From contig JAUWZM010000062.1 of assembly GCA_030615365.1 (NCBI GenBank), forward strand, positions 1-14,725: 14,725 nt of DNA, written 5' to 3'. The stretch is from Candidatus Aerophobota bacterium (GTDB taxonomy: Bacteria > Aerophobota > Aerophobia > Aerophobales > B3-G15). Numbering within the stretch: the stretch's first letter is position 1; each line of letters opens with the position of its first letter. The notes below the pieces were generated by a model. It searched no databases. It was not told the origin of the DNA and saw only the letters and a list, made by a program, of their open reading frames with translations. Positions 1 through 8,135 of this stretch are shown one piece after another. Made by a program: the position numbers and the translations under genes.

Positions 1-1785
1 AAAATCAACCTGGGGAGGATTGTTGTTTACCAGCACTGTTATAGAAGAAGTAGCCGAAAGACCTGCGGTATCATAAGCTATAGCCTTTAAGGTGCAGGTC
101 CCATCAGAGATGAGAGCAACAGTATCCCAGCTTACCTCATAGTCATTGGTCTTATCCGAGGCAATAAAGGTAGAATCACACCAGAACTCTACCCGGGCGA
201 TCTGCACATTATCCGAGGCAGAGGCAGCCACGGTGATAGTTCCAGATACAACATCCCCCGTAGAAGGAGAAGTAATCTCAACAGCAGGAGGAGTATCATC
301 CACTGTAATGGCTTTGATGCACACATTGGTATTAGGGAAATCAGTTGTGCAATCGGTCCAGCTTGTGCCGTTGCTACTTGTATAGCTTTGCCCGGGGTCG
401 GCTGTGGCAGCACTGGAGTATCCAGCCCAAGGGTATTCTATAGCAATGGGAAAGTTATAGCCTGGAGTGGTAAACTTGATCACTACCGCAAAATCATCTC
501 CATTACTCAGGGGGATAGTAGAATTCAGGTAAACTGTATGATAGCCAGGATAGGTAAGTGTGCCGCTTATGCTCCCCAGGGGATCTGAGAAACTACCCCC
601 ACTGAAGGTATCGTAGATGTAGATCTCGTAGGAGGTGTTTACCGTGCCAGCGTAAAAGCTAACTGCAGTTAGATTTTCATCAGATGTGGCAGTGAAGATG
701 TTTGCTCCCCATTTAGTGGTGCCAGCCACACCAACATATGCAAACGCAGTTGCTCCCAGGGGATCATACTGGTATATGATTTTACCATCAGGTTCTTGGG
801 CATTAATAAATGAAGTATTATTGCTACCAATCTTGGTATCGTAGTAGGAGATGTAGAAGTAACCTGAATCGCCCCAACCAGGACCCCAACTATTTCTCAC
901 AATCCAGGCCCCATTACCGGGAGGTACAATGCCCTCCCCCAAACCACCCGAAGGAACACTAAACAAACTATTACTAAAGTTATCGTCCCATCCAACAATA
1001 GCTACAGCGTGGTTGGTCACGTCGGTTCCATTGTAATAATAGGTGTTATTGGTAAAGTTCCAGTAATAACTGTCCCAACGCATACTGGTGTACATCGCCC
1101 CATAGTTCGTTACAGCTTGCTTGATATTATCATTATCTGTTGGACCTGTCCGATCAGGAATCCAAAATGATGTTTGAACATGCTTGATTACCGGGCATCC
1201 AGGTAAGCAGGTTCCTGGGTTGGGGTCATAGGGATCACAACTTTCAGCTACTGGTCCACTCCAACGGGCAAGATACGCTGTGCTGATGTCCCGATTTCCG
1301 CCGGCACAGGGAAGCCAATCAAACCCATGGCAGCGGTTCATGTTATTCTCAGAAAAATTCCAGGTTGGACCTCCTCCTCGCAAGCTCCAGGACTCCAGAG
1401 AACCATAGGTGGCAAAGGTCCAGCAGGAACCGCATCCTCCCTGATCTTTGACTGAGGTCAGGTAGCCTAAGGTTCTCAGATCATAAGCTGCCGGATAGGC
1501 GCCCTGGTCAACTTCTGCAACAACACTTAAACCTTTAGTGTGACTCATATCCAGGGGTGCAGGGACAAGACCTAAATAATGTCCCTCAGCAGTAACCATT
1601 TCTGGCGTTTTTCCCAGCCGGACCAGGTCAATATATTCCTGGAACGCTGGATTGATTGGGGCAAGACGCAACTCATTTTCATTGGCAAAAGCTGGTATCA
1701 TACTCAAAGTAAACAACAGTGCACATAAAACTATTAGATACCTACCCCAGTTTGAAAATTTCTTCTCGGTTAGATAATTTAACAT
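1..1785 (-). CDS. Secreted papain-like (C1A) cysteine protease with lectin-like and Ig-like domains, 3' end beyond window
   Basis: The frame is open for 595 codons from an ATG at 1785 to the window edge, so the C-terminus is missing. An AGGAGGA ribosome site (1792-1798) supports the start. Residues 14-34 form a signal peptide with a likely cut after the AFA at 32-34, so the protein is exported. The peptidase domain spans about residues 95-325 and has the full C1A catalytic set: Gln115 and Cys121 in DQGGCGSCW, His259 in NHAVAIVGW and Asn298 in NSWGPGWG. Residues 330-495 resemble the beta-rich lectin-like domain that often follows this peptidase in prokaryotes. Residues 497-586 look like a bacterial Ig-like domain (TPPAVEITSP start), and a second may begin at the edge. 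The protein is probably a cell-surface or released protease. A short propeptide (35-95) seems present. Family assignment is firm; the substrate is unknown. Confidence 0.93.
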   Translation of the reverse strand, partial: MLNYLTEKKFSNWGRYLIVLCALLFTLSMIPAFANENELRLAPINPAFQEYIDLVRLGKTPEMVTAEGHYLGLVPAPLDMSHTKGLSVVAEVDQGAYPAAYDLRTLGYLTSVKDQGGCGSCWTFATYGSLESWSLRGGGPTWNFSENNMNRCHGFDWLPCAGGNRDISTAYLARWSGPVAESCDPYDPNPGTCLPGCPVIKHVQTSFWIPDRTGPTDNDNIKQAVTNYGAMYTSMRWDSYYWNFTNNTYYYNGTDVTNHAVAIVGWDDNFSNSLFSVPSGGLGEGIVPPGNGAWIVRNSWGPGWGDSGYFYISYYDTKIGSNNTSFINAQEPDGKIIYQYDPLGATAFAYVGVAGTTKWGANIFTATSDENLTAVSFYAGTVNTSYEIYIYDTFSGGSFSDPLGSISGTLTYPGYHTVYLNSTIPLSNGDDFAVVIKFTTPGYNFPIAIEYPWAGYSSAATADPGQSYTSSNGTSWTDCTTDFPNTNVCIKAITVDDTPPAVEITSPSTGDVVSGTITVAASASDNVQIARVEFWCDSTFIASDKTNDYEVSWDTVALISDGTCTLKAIAYDTAGLSATSSITVLVNNNPPQVDF

Positions 1786-1846
1786 CCTAAATCCTCCTGG
1801 TATAATAGTTTAGCTTTTCTAAAACTTTTCCCTTTTCTCTGGCAAT

Positions 1847-1902
1847 TGTAGCTGCCCAATTTATTGGGCAGGTTTAATGCGCCGATAAATCGGCAAGCTA
1901 CA
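1847..1902. repeat. 56-bp palindromic element with TGTAGCT/AGCTACA ends
   Basis: The ends are inverted (TGTAGCT at 1847-1853, AGCTACA at 1896-1902) and enclose two perfect small hairpins: GCCCAAT/ATTGGGC (1854-1860 with 1863-1869) and GCCGAT/ATCGGC (1881-1886 with 1889-1894). A 56-bp element with similar GTAGC/GCTAC ends lies at 7750-7805. It looks like a non-coding interspersed palindrome of the REP or MITE kind. It lies in the 1786-2252 gap, about 60 bp upstream of the protease start. Confidence 0.6.
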
Positions 1903-1903
1903 T

Positions 1904-2015
1904 GAGATTGCAAAGCATACTTCGAGATTGCGAAGCTTGTTTAAAGTCGAAGCCCAGAGCGAAGCGAAGGGGAAGTGAGGAATCTTGCTTCTCGTAATGA
2001 CAAATGAGCAATCTC
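1904..2015. repeat. Interspersed repeat bounded by GAGATTGC/GCAATCTC
   Basis: GAGATTGC at 1904-1911 and its exact reverse complement at 2008-2015 enclose about 96 bp containing a second GAGATTGCGAAG copy, GAAGCGAAG and CGTAATGACA. Sequences of this GAGATTGC...AATGACA type are common intergenic repeats in many environmental bacteria (general knowledge). The element abuts the 1847-1902 palindrome. The remainder of the 1786-2252 gap (about 2016-2252) is AT-rich and I see no gene in it. Confidence 0.45.
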
Positions 2016-2252
2016 TCCATTTTTTAGAAAAACTTACCTATTACTATTTTAGTATAAATTGAATAGGCACTATTTCTGTTAATTTAATATAAAAATAAAA
2101 CTCATTTATTTGGTAGAAAGAACAGGGAGCTTACTTTTTTGGTATGACTTATATTGTAAAGAAATAAAAGATCCTGTCAAATGCTCACCTCAAATGCAAA
2201 GTAGAAAGGTTATGCTTCAATCCTGATATGCCTCACAATACTTTTTTAATAC

Positions 2253-2732
2253 TCACTTATCTTTAAGATAAATATCTCTTTCGTGTTTTAACAGCCATTT
2301 CTTTCTCCAAATTCCACCTGCATAACCGATTAGGTTTCCCTCACTACCTATGACACGATGGCAGGGAATAATAATAGCTATTTTGTTTTTTCTGCATGCA
2401 CTCCCAACTGCTCGGGCAGCTTTTTTATTTCCAATTGATACCGCGACATCCATGTAGGATGCTGTTTCACCAAAAGGGATTTTTCTCAATCTTTTCCAAA
2501 CTTTCCTTTGAAAATCCGTACCTTGCAGCAGTAAATTTACCGAAAATTCTTTTCGTCTTCCTCTAAAATACTCATCAAGCTGCTTAACACATTCTTTTAA
2601 GCAGGGAGGAATTTTAAAATTATCCTTAGGGTTTTCCTCTGTAAAATCTAAAGATAATGTCCCCTCTTCTGTTCCCCTGATTTTTATAAGCCCAATTTCT
2701 GAGTTGTAGTATGCTTTATATTCTTTGGTCAT
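2253..2732 (-). CDS. ogt: Methylated-DNA--protein-cysteine S-methyltransferase
   Basis: This 159-residue protein moves methyl or other alkyl groups from O6-alkylguanine in DNA onto its own cysteine, a one-use repair reaction in the cytoplasm. The active-site motif IIPCHRVIG is intact with Cys124. Arg107 in KKAARAVGSA is the expected arginine finger of the helix-turn-helix. The conserved FQRKVW, IPFGET and GYAGG segments are present, as is the C-terminal WLLKHE. Length fits the short Ogt/MGMT form with a small N-terminal ribonuclease-like domain. It is the last gene of a minus-strand unit, starting 13 bp after the tautomerase gene, which in turn follows the endonuclease Q-helicase gene by 21 bp, so all three probably share one transcript. 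The ribosome site is weak (CAGGT). Confidence 0.95.
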   Translation of the reverse strand: MTKEYKAYYNSEIGLIKIRGTEEGTLSLDFTEENPKDNFKIPPCLKECVKQLDEYFRGRRKEFSVNLLLQGTDFQRKVWKRLRKIPFGETASYMDVAVSIGNKKAARAVGSACRKNKIAIIIPCHRVIGSEGNLIGYAGGIWRKKWLLKHERDIYLKDK

Positions 2733-2745
2733 AAATTACCTGAAA

Positions 2746-2955
2746 TTATTTAGCCGCAGATGGACGCTGATATTTCTTTTTCCGATCCACTAACAATTGC
2801 CCACTTATTCCGACATTCTCAGGCTGATTTTCCCGTATGAGTACGACAATGTGTTCAATTTTATACACTTTAACTGCCGCATCAGTGAGTCCTTTTACCA
2901 GTGCTCTTTTCTGTTCAATCTTTATCGGGGGGCCTTCTACCATAATCGTTGGCAT
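2746..2955 (-). CDS. 4-oxalocrotonate tautomerase family protein
   Basis: The protein has 69 residues and begins MPTIMVEG. Removal of Met exposes the catalytic Pro1 of the tautomerase family. Arg41 in VLIREN aligns with the catalytic Arg39 of classical 4-oxalocrotonate tautomerase, and NVGISG matches the conserved NxGIGG turn. Members form small beta-alpha-beta oligomers that catalyse keto-enol shifts. The true substrate cannot be read from the sequence, and no aromatic degradation genes lie nearby. A very strong ribosome site (AAGGAGGTGG) precedes the ATG. The C-terminal tail (YQRPSAAK) is encoded by a CGCAGATGGACGCTGATA stretch that resembles an interspersed repeat, so the last residues may be a recent addition. 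It is the middle gene of the repair operon. Confidence 0.88.
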   Translation of the reverse strand: MPTIMVEGPPIKIEQKRALVKGLTDAAVKVYKIEHIVVLIRENQPENVGISGQLLVDRKKKYQRPSAAK

Positions 2956-2976
2956 AATAGTCCACCTCCTTATTAC

Positions 2977-5900
2977 TCATTTAAAAAGTTCCAATTGTAC
3001 TCCGTCAACCTTCTCTCGAGTCCTCTTGAGAGAAAATGGAGTCCTGATATTTTTGAGATCTGTGGGTATTGCGGTAAGAAACGGTGAGGGATGGCGTTTC
3101 ACTTTTTTACCTTTTATCCTTCTGGTTTGTGCATACGATAGAAAGAGATGCTGCTTTGCCCGTGTCATACCAACATAGAAAAGACGACGTTCCTCGTTCA
3201 AATCACCTTTTTTATTATACTCACTATAAGGAATGAGTCCTTCCTCGCAACCCACAATGAATACGACTTTCCACTCAAGCCCTTTGGATGCATGCAGCGT
3301 CATTAGCGTAATGCCTTCGATACGCGGATCATACAGATCAGTATCTTTATCCAAATTGATGGTAGTAAAAAATTCAGAAGGATTCGTGTACAAGACAGCG
3401 CGTTTCATTAAAGACAACCAATGAGATTGCCGAAATTTTTCTTCTTCTATGCCCATCGCAGAACCAGCATCTTTCAGTGCTTTTTGCGTATCTTTATCTC
3501 CAAGAGCTGCAGTCACACTTCTTATATTCACTTCAAAACGGACGATACTCTGATATTCCCTATCTGATAGTTTACCCGATTTTTTCAGCCAGTTAAAAAC
3601 ATCTTCGCTACCAGAAAAATTAGAGCGGATTATATCAATAAGTCTTAAACTGGAACGCTTCGAGAGGCCTGGTATTCCAAAGAGGAAAAGATCTTCAACA
3701 TGAAAAATATTAGACGGTTCCTCAATAAACCTAATGCAGGCAAGCACCGCTTTAATCTCTTTATGGTCCAGAATTCCTTTACGGGTAGTGTGCTGAACTG
3801 GTATTCCTGAACGAGCAAGTGCTTCTACAACAGGCTCACCTACCGAATGCACACGGTACAGAACCGCTATATCCTGAAATGAGATATCATTGGCACTTTC
3901 CTCACCTGAACGTCCTGTATCAACGGCAAAATAACTCGATCCACCAATGAGTCTTTCGATGGTTTTTAAGACATGCTCGGCTTCAGAGTTTTCAGTAGGT
4001 AGTCGGTTGATGTCAATACACAGGGAACCGGATACGTTGCTCCATAACTCTTGTGTATTTGCCAGCGTATCACAGGAGATCATACGACTACTGGCCTTTA
4101 GGATAGCATTGGTTGAACGATAGCTTCTTGTGAGTGTCACTATATGAGCATCGGGATAATCACTCCTAAAACGTGTAAAGTAACCCACATCAGCTCCTCT
4201 GAATCCATATATGGCCTGATTAGGATCACCTATGACAAAGAGATCTTTGCCCGGCGGAGCTAAAAGTCGTAGAAGTCGATATTGAAGGGCATTCACATCT
4301 TGATATTCATCAACAAAGATATGCTGCCACCTCTCTTTGTAGTGTGCAAGTAGCCCTTGATCATTCGATAGAAGCGACAGTGGCAGGAGGAGGAGATCGG
4401 TAAAATCAACGAGCCCATGCTTACGTTTATAATCAATGTAATATTTAAAGGCATCATCTATTTGTTCATAAATATGCTCCGGATCAGCAATGCGATCACC
4501 ACTCTTTTTAATGAAATCAATGATATGCTTTTCGAGTGAAGAGATACCCAGCGTCTTGTTTGAATTTTCTGTCTGTCTGATTGCATAGGAAAGAATATGA
4601 GCCATATCATCTTCAGAGAGAACCAGGGGTTGCTTTTTCAATCCCAATTGAGTATGATTTTCAGTGATAATCTTAAGGCCTAATTTATGAAAGGTAGTAA
4701 TTTCCGGCCTTTTTTGTTCCTTTTTCCCCGATAATATTCTCTCAATACGTTCGGTCATTTCTCGTGCTGCACGGTTCGAAAAGGTAACCGCTAATATACT
4801 CTGGGGCGAAACAGATTTTTCGGTAATAAGCCATACAATTCGCTCAGCAAGAGTTCTTGTCTTACCCGTTCCCGGACCAGCTACCACGAGGAGTGATCCA
4901 AAAGAGCTTTCAACAGCCTCCTGCTGTGCATCATTAAGCTTCTCGCTTTGCTGGTGTTTCTCTTTTGGAGATTCAAAATATGGTTTCGCACCATTGGATT
5001 CCTGAACCGAGGAGAGTTTTATCTCATTTTTTACTGATAGGTTATATTTTTTCTCTGGGAGCGGGAAAAGAGTTATCTGTCCAATGTAGTCATCGAGTTC
5101 TTTCTTAGTAAAAATTCGAATGGTTCCATATTGGCCATCAAAACCAGGAAAAGTATGTATTTTCCCATTTCTTACTCTTCTTATCGCCTCGGTAAGAATA
5201 CTGGAACCGCATTTTTGAATACTGTCAAGAGGCAGATCAAGAAGTATTGGTAATTCCGGACCCAGTAAGCCAAGGAGTCTTCGATACTCACCCTGAACCT
5301 TCTTGCTTTTAGGTCCGGTACCCATGATCTCCGAAAGTATTTTATCCAATGAAAGAGCGCTTTTGTAAGAAAGTGCTGAGGGCGATTTACGTCCGATTGC
5401 ATAATCAGCTAATTCAACAACCCGATACATAACTCCCAGTGTAAGTCGTTGAGCACATTTAGGGCACAGGCCATTGTATCTTTTACTTTCCTGTGGTGAA
5501 AGACAGATATCACATTTTCTATGTCCGTCAAAGTGATATTTCCCCTCTTGGGGAAAAAATTCCACAGTACCAAGGAAACCTTCCTTCGCCCCATGCTGCA
5601 GCGCATTCATTATGGCATCATAGCTCATCTCACAGTCAAAGAGGTTGGCTTCCCTTCCAATATTTGCTGCCGAATGAGCATCGGAATTACTCATTAGTGT
5701 ATAACGATCCAATTTTGATACCATCCAGTTCATTGGAGGATCAGAAGAAAGGCCTGTTTCCAGAGTAAAAATATGATGGGAGAGATCTCGGTAACACTCT
5801 TCGATAGAATTAAATCCTGATTTTGAGCCTAAAACAGAAAACCACGGCGTCCAGATATGTGCCGGGATCAGGACAGCATCTTCAGAGATCTCAAGTAAAA

Positions 5901-6348
5901 TCTCAAGCAGATCTCTTGAGTCAAGACCAAGTATGGGACGACCATCAGAGTGTATATTACCAATTTGATTGAGTTTATCTGCAAATCGCGAAGCTGAATC
6001 AAAATCAGGCATACATATAAGGTTATGAATCTTACGGACCTTTCCATTATACTTGTAAATATTGCTAATCTCACAGGTAAGCATAAAGCGGATTGGATGC
6101 AAATCCTGGGATGGTAGTTTCACATCAAGGGATGGAATATTTTTATCGTTGAGTTTAAAAAGGCCTTTGTCATCAGGAACAAGTTTTTCCTTGATTTCGG
6201 CAAGCCATGCTGGATGGGTAAAATCACCTGTACCGATAAGGGAAACACCTTTTAATTTCGCCCATTGATATAGGGTCTCGAAGCATAAACTCCTGGAAGT
6301 AGCACGAGAGTATCGGGAATGAATGTGAAAATCAGCTATAAAGGACAT
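2977..6348 (-). CDS. Endonuclease Q-UvrD/PcrA helicase fusion protein
   Basis: This is a 1123-residue two-part DNA repair enzyme. Residues 1-430 match endonuclease Q, which nicks DNA 5' of deaminated bases and abasic sites. It has a PHP-type metal site (His8, His10, Asp42, Glu93, His164, Asp223, His225) and a four-Cys zinc site (Cys279, 282, 295, 298), followed by the typical PGFDGQYG segment. Residues 468-1100 form a superfamily 1A helicase that moves 3' to 5': motif I GPGTGKT (491-497), II DEYQD (680-684), III GDPNQAIYGFRG (708-719), IV TRSYRST, V TLHASKGLEW (1017-1026) and VI YVGMTRAK (1058-1065). QITLF (424-428) ends the nuclease part and QLELF (1118-1122) ends the protein; both resemble bacterial sliding-clamp binding motifs. 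It starts an operon with the tautomerase and ogt genes. An AAGAAGGG site lies upstream of the ATG. Confidence 0.93.
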   Translation of the reverse strand: MSFIADFHIHSRYSRATSRSLCFETLYQWAKLKGVSLIGTGDFTHPAWLAEIKEKLVPDDKGLFKLNDKNIPSLDVKLPSQDLHPIRFMLTCEISNIYKYNGKVRKIHNLICMPDFDSASRFADKLNQIGNIHSDGRPILGLDSRDLLEILLEISEDAVLIPAHIWTPWFSVLGSKSGFNSIEECYRDLSHHIFTLETGLSSDPPMNWMVSKLDRYTLMSNSDAHSAANIGREANLFDCEMSYDAIMNALQHGAKEGFLGTVEFFPQEGKYHFDGHRKCDICLSPQESKRYNGLCPKCAQRLTLGVMYRVVELADYAIGRKSPSALSYKSALSLDKILSEIMGTGPKSKKVQGEYRRLLGLLGPELPILLDLPLDSIQKCGSSILTEAIRRVRNGKIHTFPGFDGQYGTIRIFTKKELDDYIGQITLFPLPEKKYNLSVKNEIKLSSVQESNGAKPYFESPKEKHQQSEKLNDAQQEAVESSFGSLLVVAGPGTGKTRTLAERIVWLITEKSVSPQSILAVTFSNRAAREMTERIERILSGKKEQKRPEITTFHKLGLKIITENHTQLGLKKQPLVLSEDDMAHILSYAIRQTENSNKTLGISSLEKHIIDFIKKSGDRIADPEHIYEQIDDAFKYYIDYKRKHGLVDFTDLLLLPLSLLSNDQGLLAHYKERWQHIFVDEYQDVNALQYRLLRLLAPPGKDLFVIGDPNQAIYGFRGADVGYFTRFRSDYPDAHIVTLTRSYRSTNAILKASSRMISCDTLANTQELWSNVSGSLCIDINRLPTENSEAEHVLKTIERLIGGSSYFAVDTGRSGEESANDISFQDIAVLYRVHSVGEPVVEALARSGIPVQHTTRKGILDHKEIKAVLACIRFIEEPSNIFHVEDLFLFGIPGLSKRSSLRLIDIIRSNFSGSEDVFNWLKKSGKLSDREYQSIVRFEVNIRSVTAALGDKDTQKALKDAGSAMGIEEEKFRQSHWLSLMKRAVLYTNPSEFFTTINLDKDTDLYDPRIEGITLMTLHASKGLEWKVVFIVGCEEGLIPYSEYNKKGDLNEERRLFYVGMTRAKQHLFLSYAQTRRIKGKKVKRHPSPFLTAIPTDLKNIRTPFSLKRTREKVDGVQLELFK

Positions 6349-6482
6349 AAATTACATCCCTTCTTAATAATGAAAATGTTCCAAAATAAAGGGGAAAATA
6401 AACTACTATTTTAACGAGCATTATTCGCCCAATAGTATAATTACAAGAAATACCTAATTAAGTGCCTTACATTGATTCTCCA

Positions 6483-7577
6483 TCATCCCATAATTGACTT
6501 TAACTGTACTACAGCCCTCTCCTTTTCTTCCATTACCTTCTTAATTGGCCCTTGCATCCGTTCTGCCATGTGCATAAGGTCAAAATTATTAGCGTTGTTT
6601 ACCTTTTCCACCATCTCCGATGGTATTTCCTGACTTCCATGTAGGGTTGCCGCTAAGCATCCGGCAAACCCGGCAATTCCATCACAATCCCTACCATAGT
6701 TAACACTTCCAATCATAGCTTTTAGAGCATTTCCCTTTGAGAGGTAAAACATTCCCAGGGCAACAGGAACCAGCTCTAATGCGTGGCATCCAAAGGAAGC
6801 TTTATCTTCACCACCGATCACTTCATTGACAATACTTCTAAAGGAAGAAGATGACCTACCTAATTGCTCCCAACCATCTTCTATAAGCATTTTTTCATAA
6901 TACTCGGGAATAACATCTAAAGGTTCTTTATATTTCTTAGCTATCTGTATCGCTTTGTCTATTTGGCTTGCCACTTTAGGACTGGAGTATTTCTTTGCCG
7001 CCTCAATTATGCTCTCTACGGTAGCATCAGGTCGAAATGCCTCCGCTACAGCAGCAGCTATAGCCATAGCTGTTTCTTTTCCCTCTTTCCACTGACTTAA
7101 CGAGGCAACATCGAAAGCATCTGCAGCAGCACTTTGAGGATCACAGGCATTTACTATACCAATAGGGGCAATTCCCAATGTGGCAGATATGCAAACAGGG
7201 AAACCTTCCCCCACTTCTCGAGCTGGCACACCACTGGCAAGTTTCATAAAAACAATAGTATCAAGGGGATTGGTCTGTGCAGGATCCATGTCCTCCAGCC
7301 AGGTTTGCGCTAAATCACAAGCTGTTATTCGCCCATTCTTTTTAACTATCGCTTTCAAGATAAGATTTCTAAGGACTGTATCATCGGTGGACTGATAGGG
7401 TACTCCATTCCTGCCTGCAAGATGAATTCCAAGGTCTGGAACTAAATCATCTAACACTCCGTATTTTTCTTTGATGGTTGTATAGTGCCAAGCCTCCACC
7501 GGAGCTCCCATGGAATCACCTATAGCTGCAGCTGCCAGGCAGGCAAATGTCTTGTCCAGGAGTCTGTTTTTGCTCAT
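6483..7577 (-). CDS. ADP-ribosylglycohydrolase family protein
   Basis: The protein has 364 residues and belongs to the all-helical DraG/ARH family, which removes ADP-ribose from proteins or related molecules using two magnesium ions. Visible signatures are GDSMGAPVEAW (20-30), QSTDDT (62-67, metal ligands) and NYGRDCDGIAGFAGCLAATL (293-312) with Asp297 and Asp299 as the second metal pair. Length is normal for the family. The start at 7577 has a good GAGGAGAGG ribosome site. It is a single gene between the repair operon (134 bp gap) and a repeat-rich gap. No ADP-ribosyltransferase partner or nitrogenase gene is in view, so the substrate is open. The family contains many members of unknown target, including some acting on small nucleosides. 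Confidence 0.92.
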   Translation of the reverse strand: MSKNRLLDKTFACLAAAAIGDSMGAPVEAWHYTTIKEKYGVLDDLVPDLGIHLAGRNGVPYQSTDDTVLRNLILKAIVKKNGRITACDLAQTWLEDMDPAQTNPLDTIVFMKLASGVPAREVGEGFPVCISATLGIAPIGIVNACDPQSAAADAFDVASLSQWKEGKETAMAIAAAVAEAFRPDATVESIIEAAKKYSSPKVASQIDKAIQIAKKYKEPLDVIPEYYEKMLIEDGWEQLGRSSSSFRSIVNEVIGGEDKASFGCHALELVPVALGMFYLSKGNALKAMIGSVNYGRDCDGIAGFAGCLAATLHGSQEIPSEMVEKVNNANNFDLMHMAERMQGPIKKVMEEKERAVVQLKSIMG

Positions 7578-7709
7578 GATAATCCTCTCCTCTAATACGA
7601 TATATTTTTGACTTCAAAGGTAGAGTAACATTCTTCGTATCAATAGTATACTAAATCCAAAATAATTTGCAAAAAATCCATGAGGATCATCCTTGATTTA
7701 TAGTGGTCT

Positions 7710-7739
7710 GAGATTGTTTCGCTATCGCTCACAATAACA
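7710..7739. repeat. Short GAGATTGT...ACAATAACA palindromic repeat
   Basis: ATTGT at 7713-7717 pairs with ACAAT at 7731-7735 around a TCGCTATCGCTC loop. It is of the same GAGATTG...AATGACA type as the repeat at 1904-2015 and, as there, lies next to a GTAGC-ended palindrome. It is part of the 7578-8135 gap. Confidence 0.45.
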
Positions 7740-7749
7740 GATCAAGGTA

Positions 7750-7805
7750 GTAGCTTGTAATTTTAAGTTGCATGTGCCTTCGCAGACTCTGAGCCTCATG
7801 GCTAC
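7750..7805. repeat. 56-bp element with GTAGC/GCTAC ends
   Basis: GTAGC (7750-7754) and GCTAC (7801-7805) are inverted ends. The length is identical to the 1847-1902 element, but the interior is different, so kinship rests on ends, size and position beside a GAGATTG repeat. Read on the minus strand, its TGTAGCC end supplies the stop codon of the frameshifted small gene at 7802-8027. Confidence 0.4.
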
Positions 7806-8027
7806 AGATGATTATAATTTTGAAAATCCCATCTTCCCCCACACGTTTCCCTGTTAAACCCTTCTATCTCTACTGCTCTCATCGTATCCTTATATTTTTC
7901 CTCGCTTAAACTCACCCCCATCAGTAAACACAGGCAAATCCTCCCGTATTTTTTCATTGAGCAAGGAAGAGACCTTTTTTAGCTTTTGCTCTTGACTTCT
8001 TAGCTCCTTTTGTGCTATAATTTCCAT
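7802..8027 (-). pseudogene. Small frameshifted gene of unknown function
   Basis: An ATG at 8027 with an AAGGAGG ribosome site opens a 45-codon frame (MEIIAQKELRSQEQ..., stop at 7890-7892). It has the charged, helical look of a real protein. From about 7920 a neighbouring frame carries equally protein-like sequence (SLSEEKYKDTMRAVEIEGFN and on to a stop at 7802-7804). Removing one G from the GGGGG run near 7925 joins the two into one 74-residue protein. I do not recognise the family. It may be a decayed gene, a true pair of overlapping frames, or an assembly error in the homopolymer. It is read away from the alcohol dehydrogenase, with starts about 109 bp apart. The rest of the 7578-8135 gap holds repeats and AT-rich sequence. 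Confidence 0.4.
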
Positions 8028-8135
8028 GTGGCGTATGCCTCCTTTTTTAAATTTTGTTTTGTTTTATAGCAAAATATAGAGAGTAAGGTTTAAAACTACC
8101 TACATAAGGTTACAAACTTTAAAGCAGGGGGAAAA

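Noticed and set aside
146..588. Plus- and minus-strand open frames inside the first 600 bases
   Set aside because: They are shadows of the secreted protease, whose minus frame is open across 1-1785 with catalytic motifs.
2752..2775. CGCAGATGGACGCTGATA-type stretch at the end of the tautomerase gene
   Set aside because: It resembles a common interspersed repeat, but there is only one copy in the window, so it is mentioned only under the gene.
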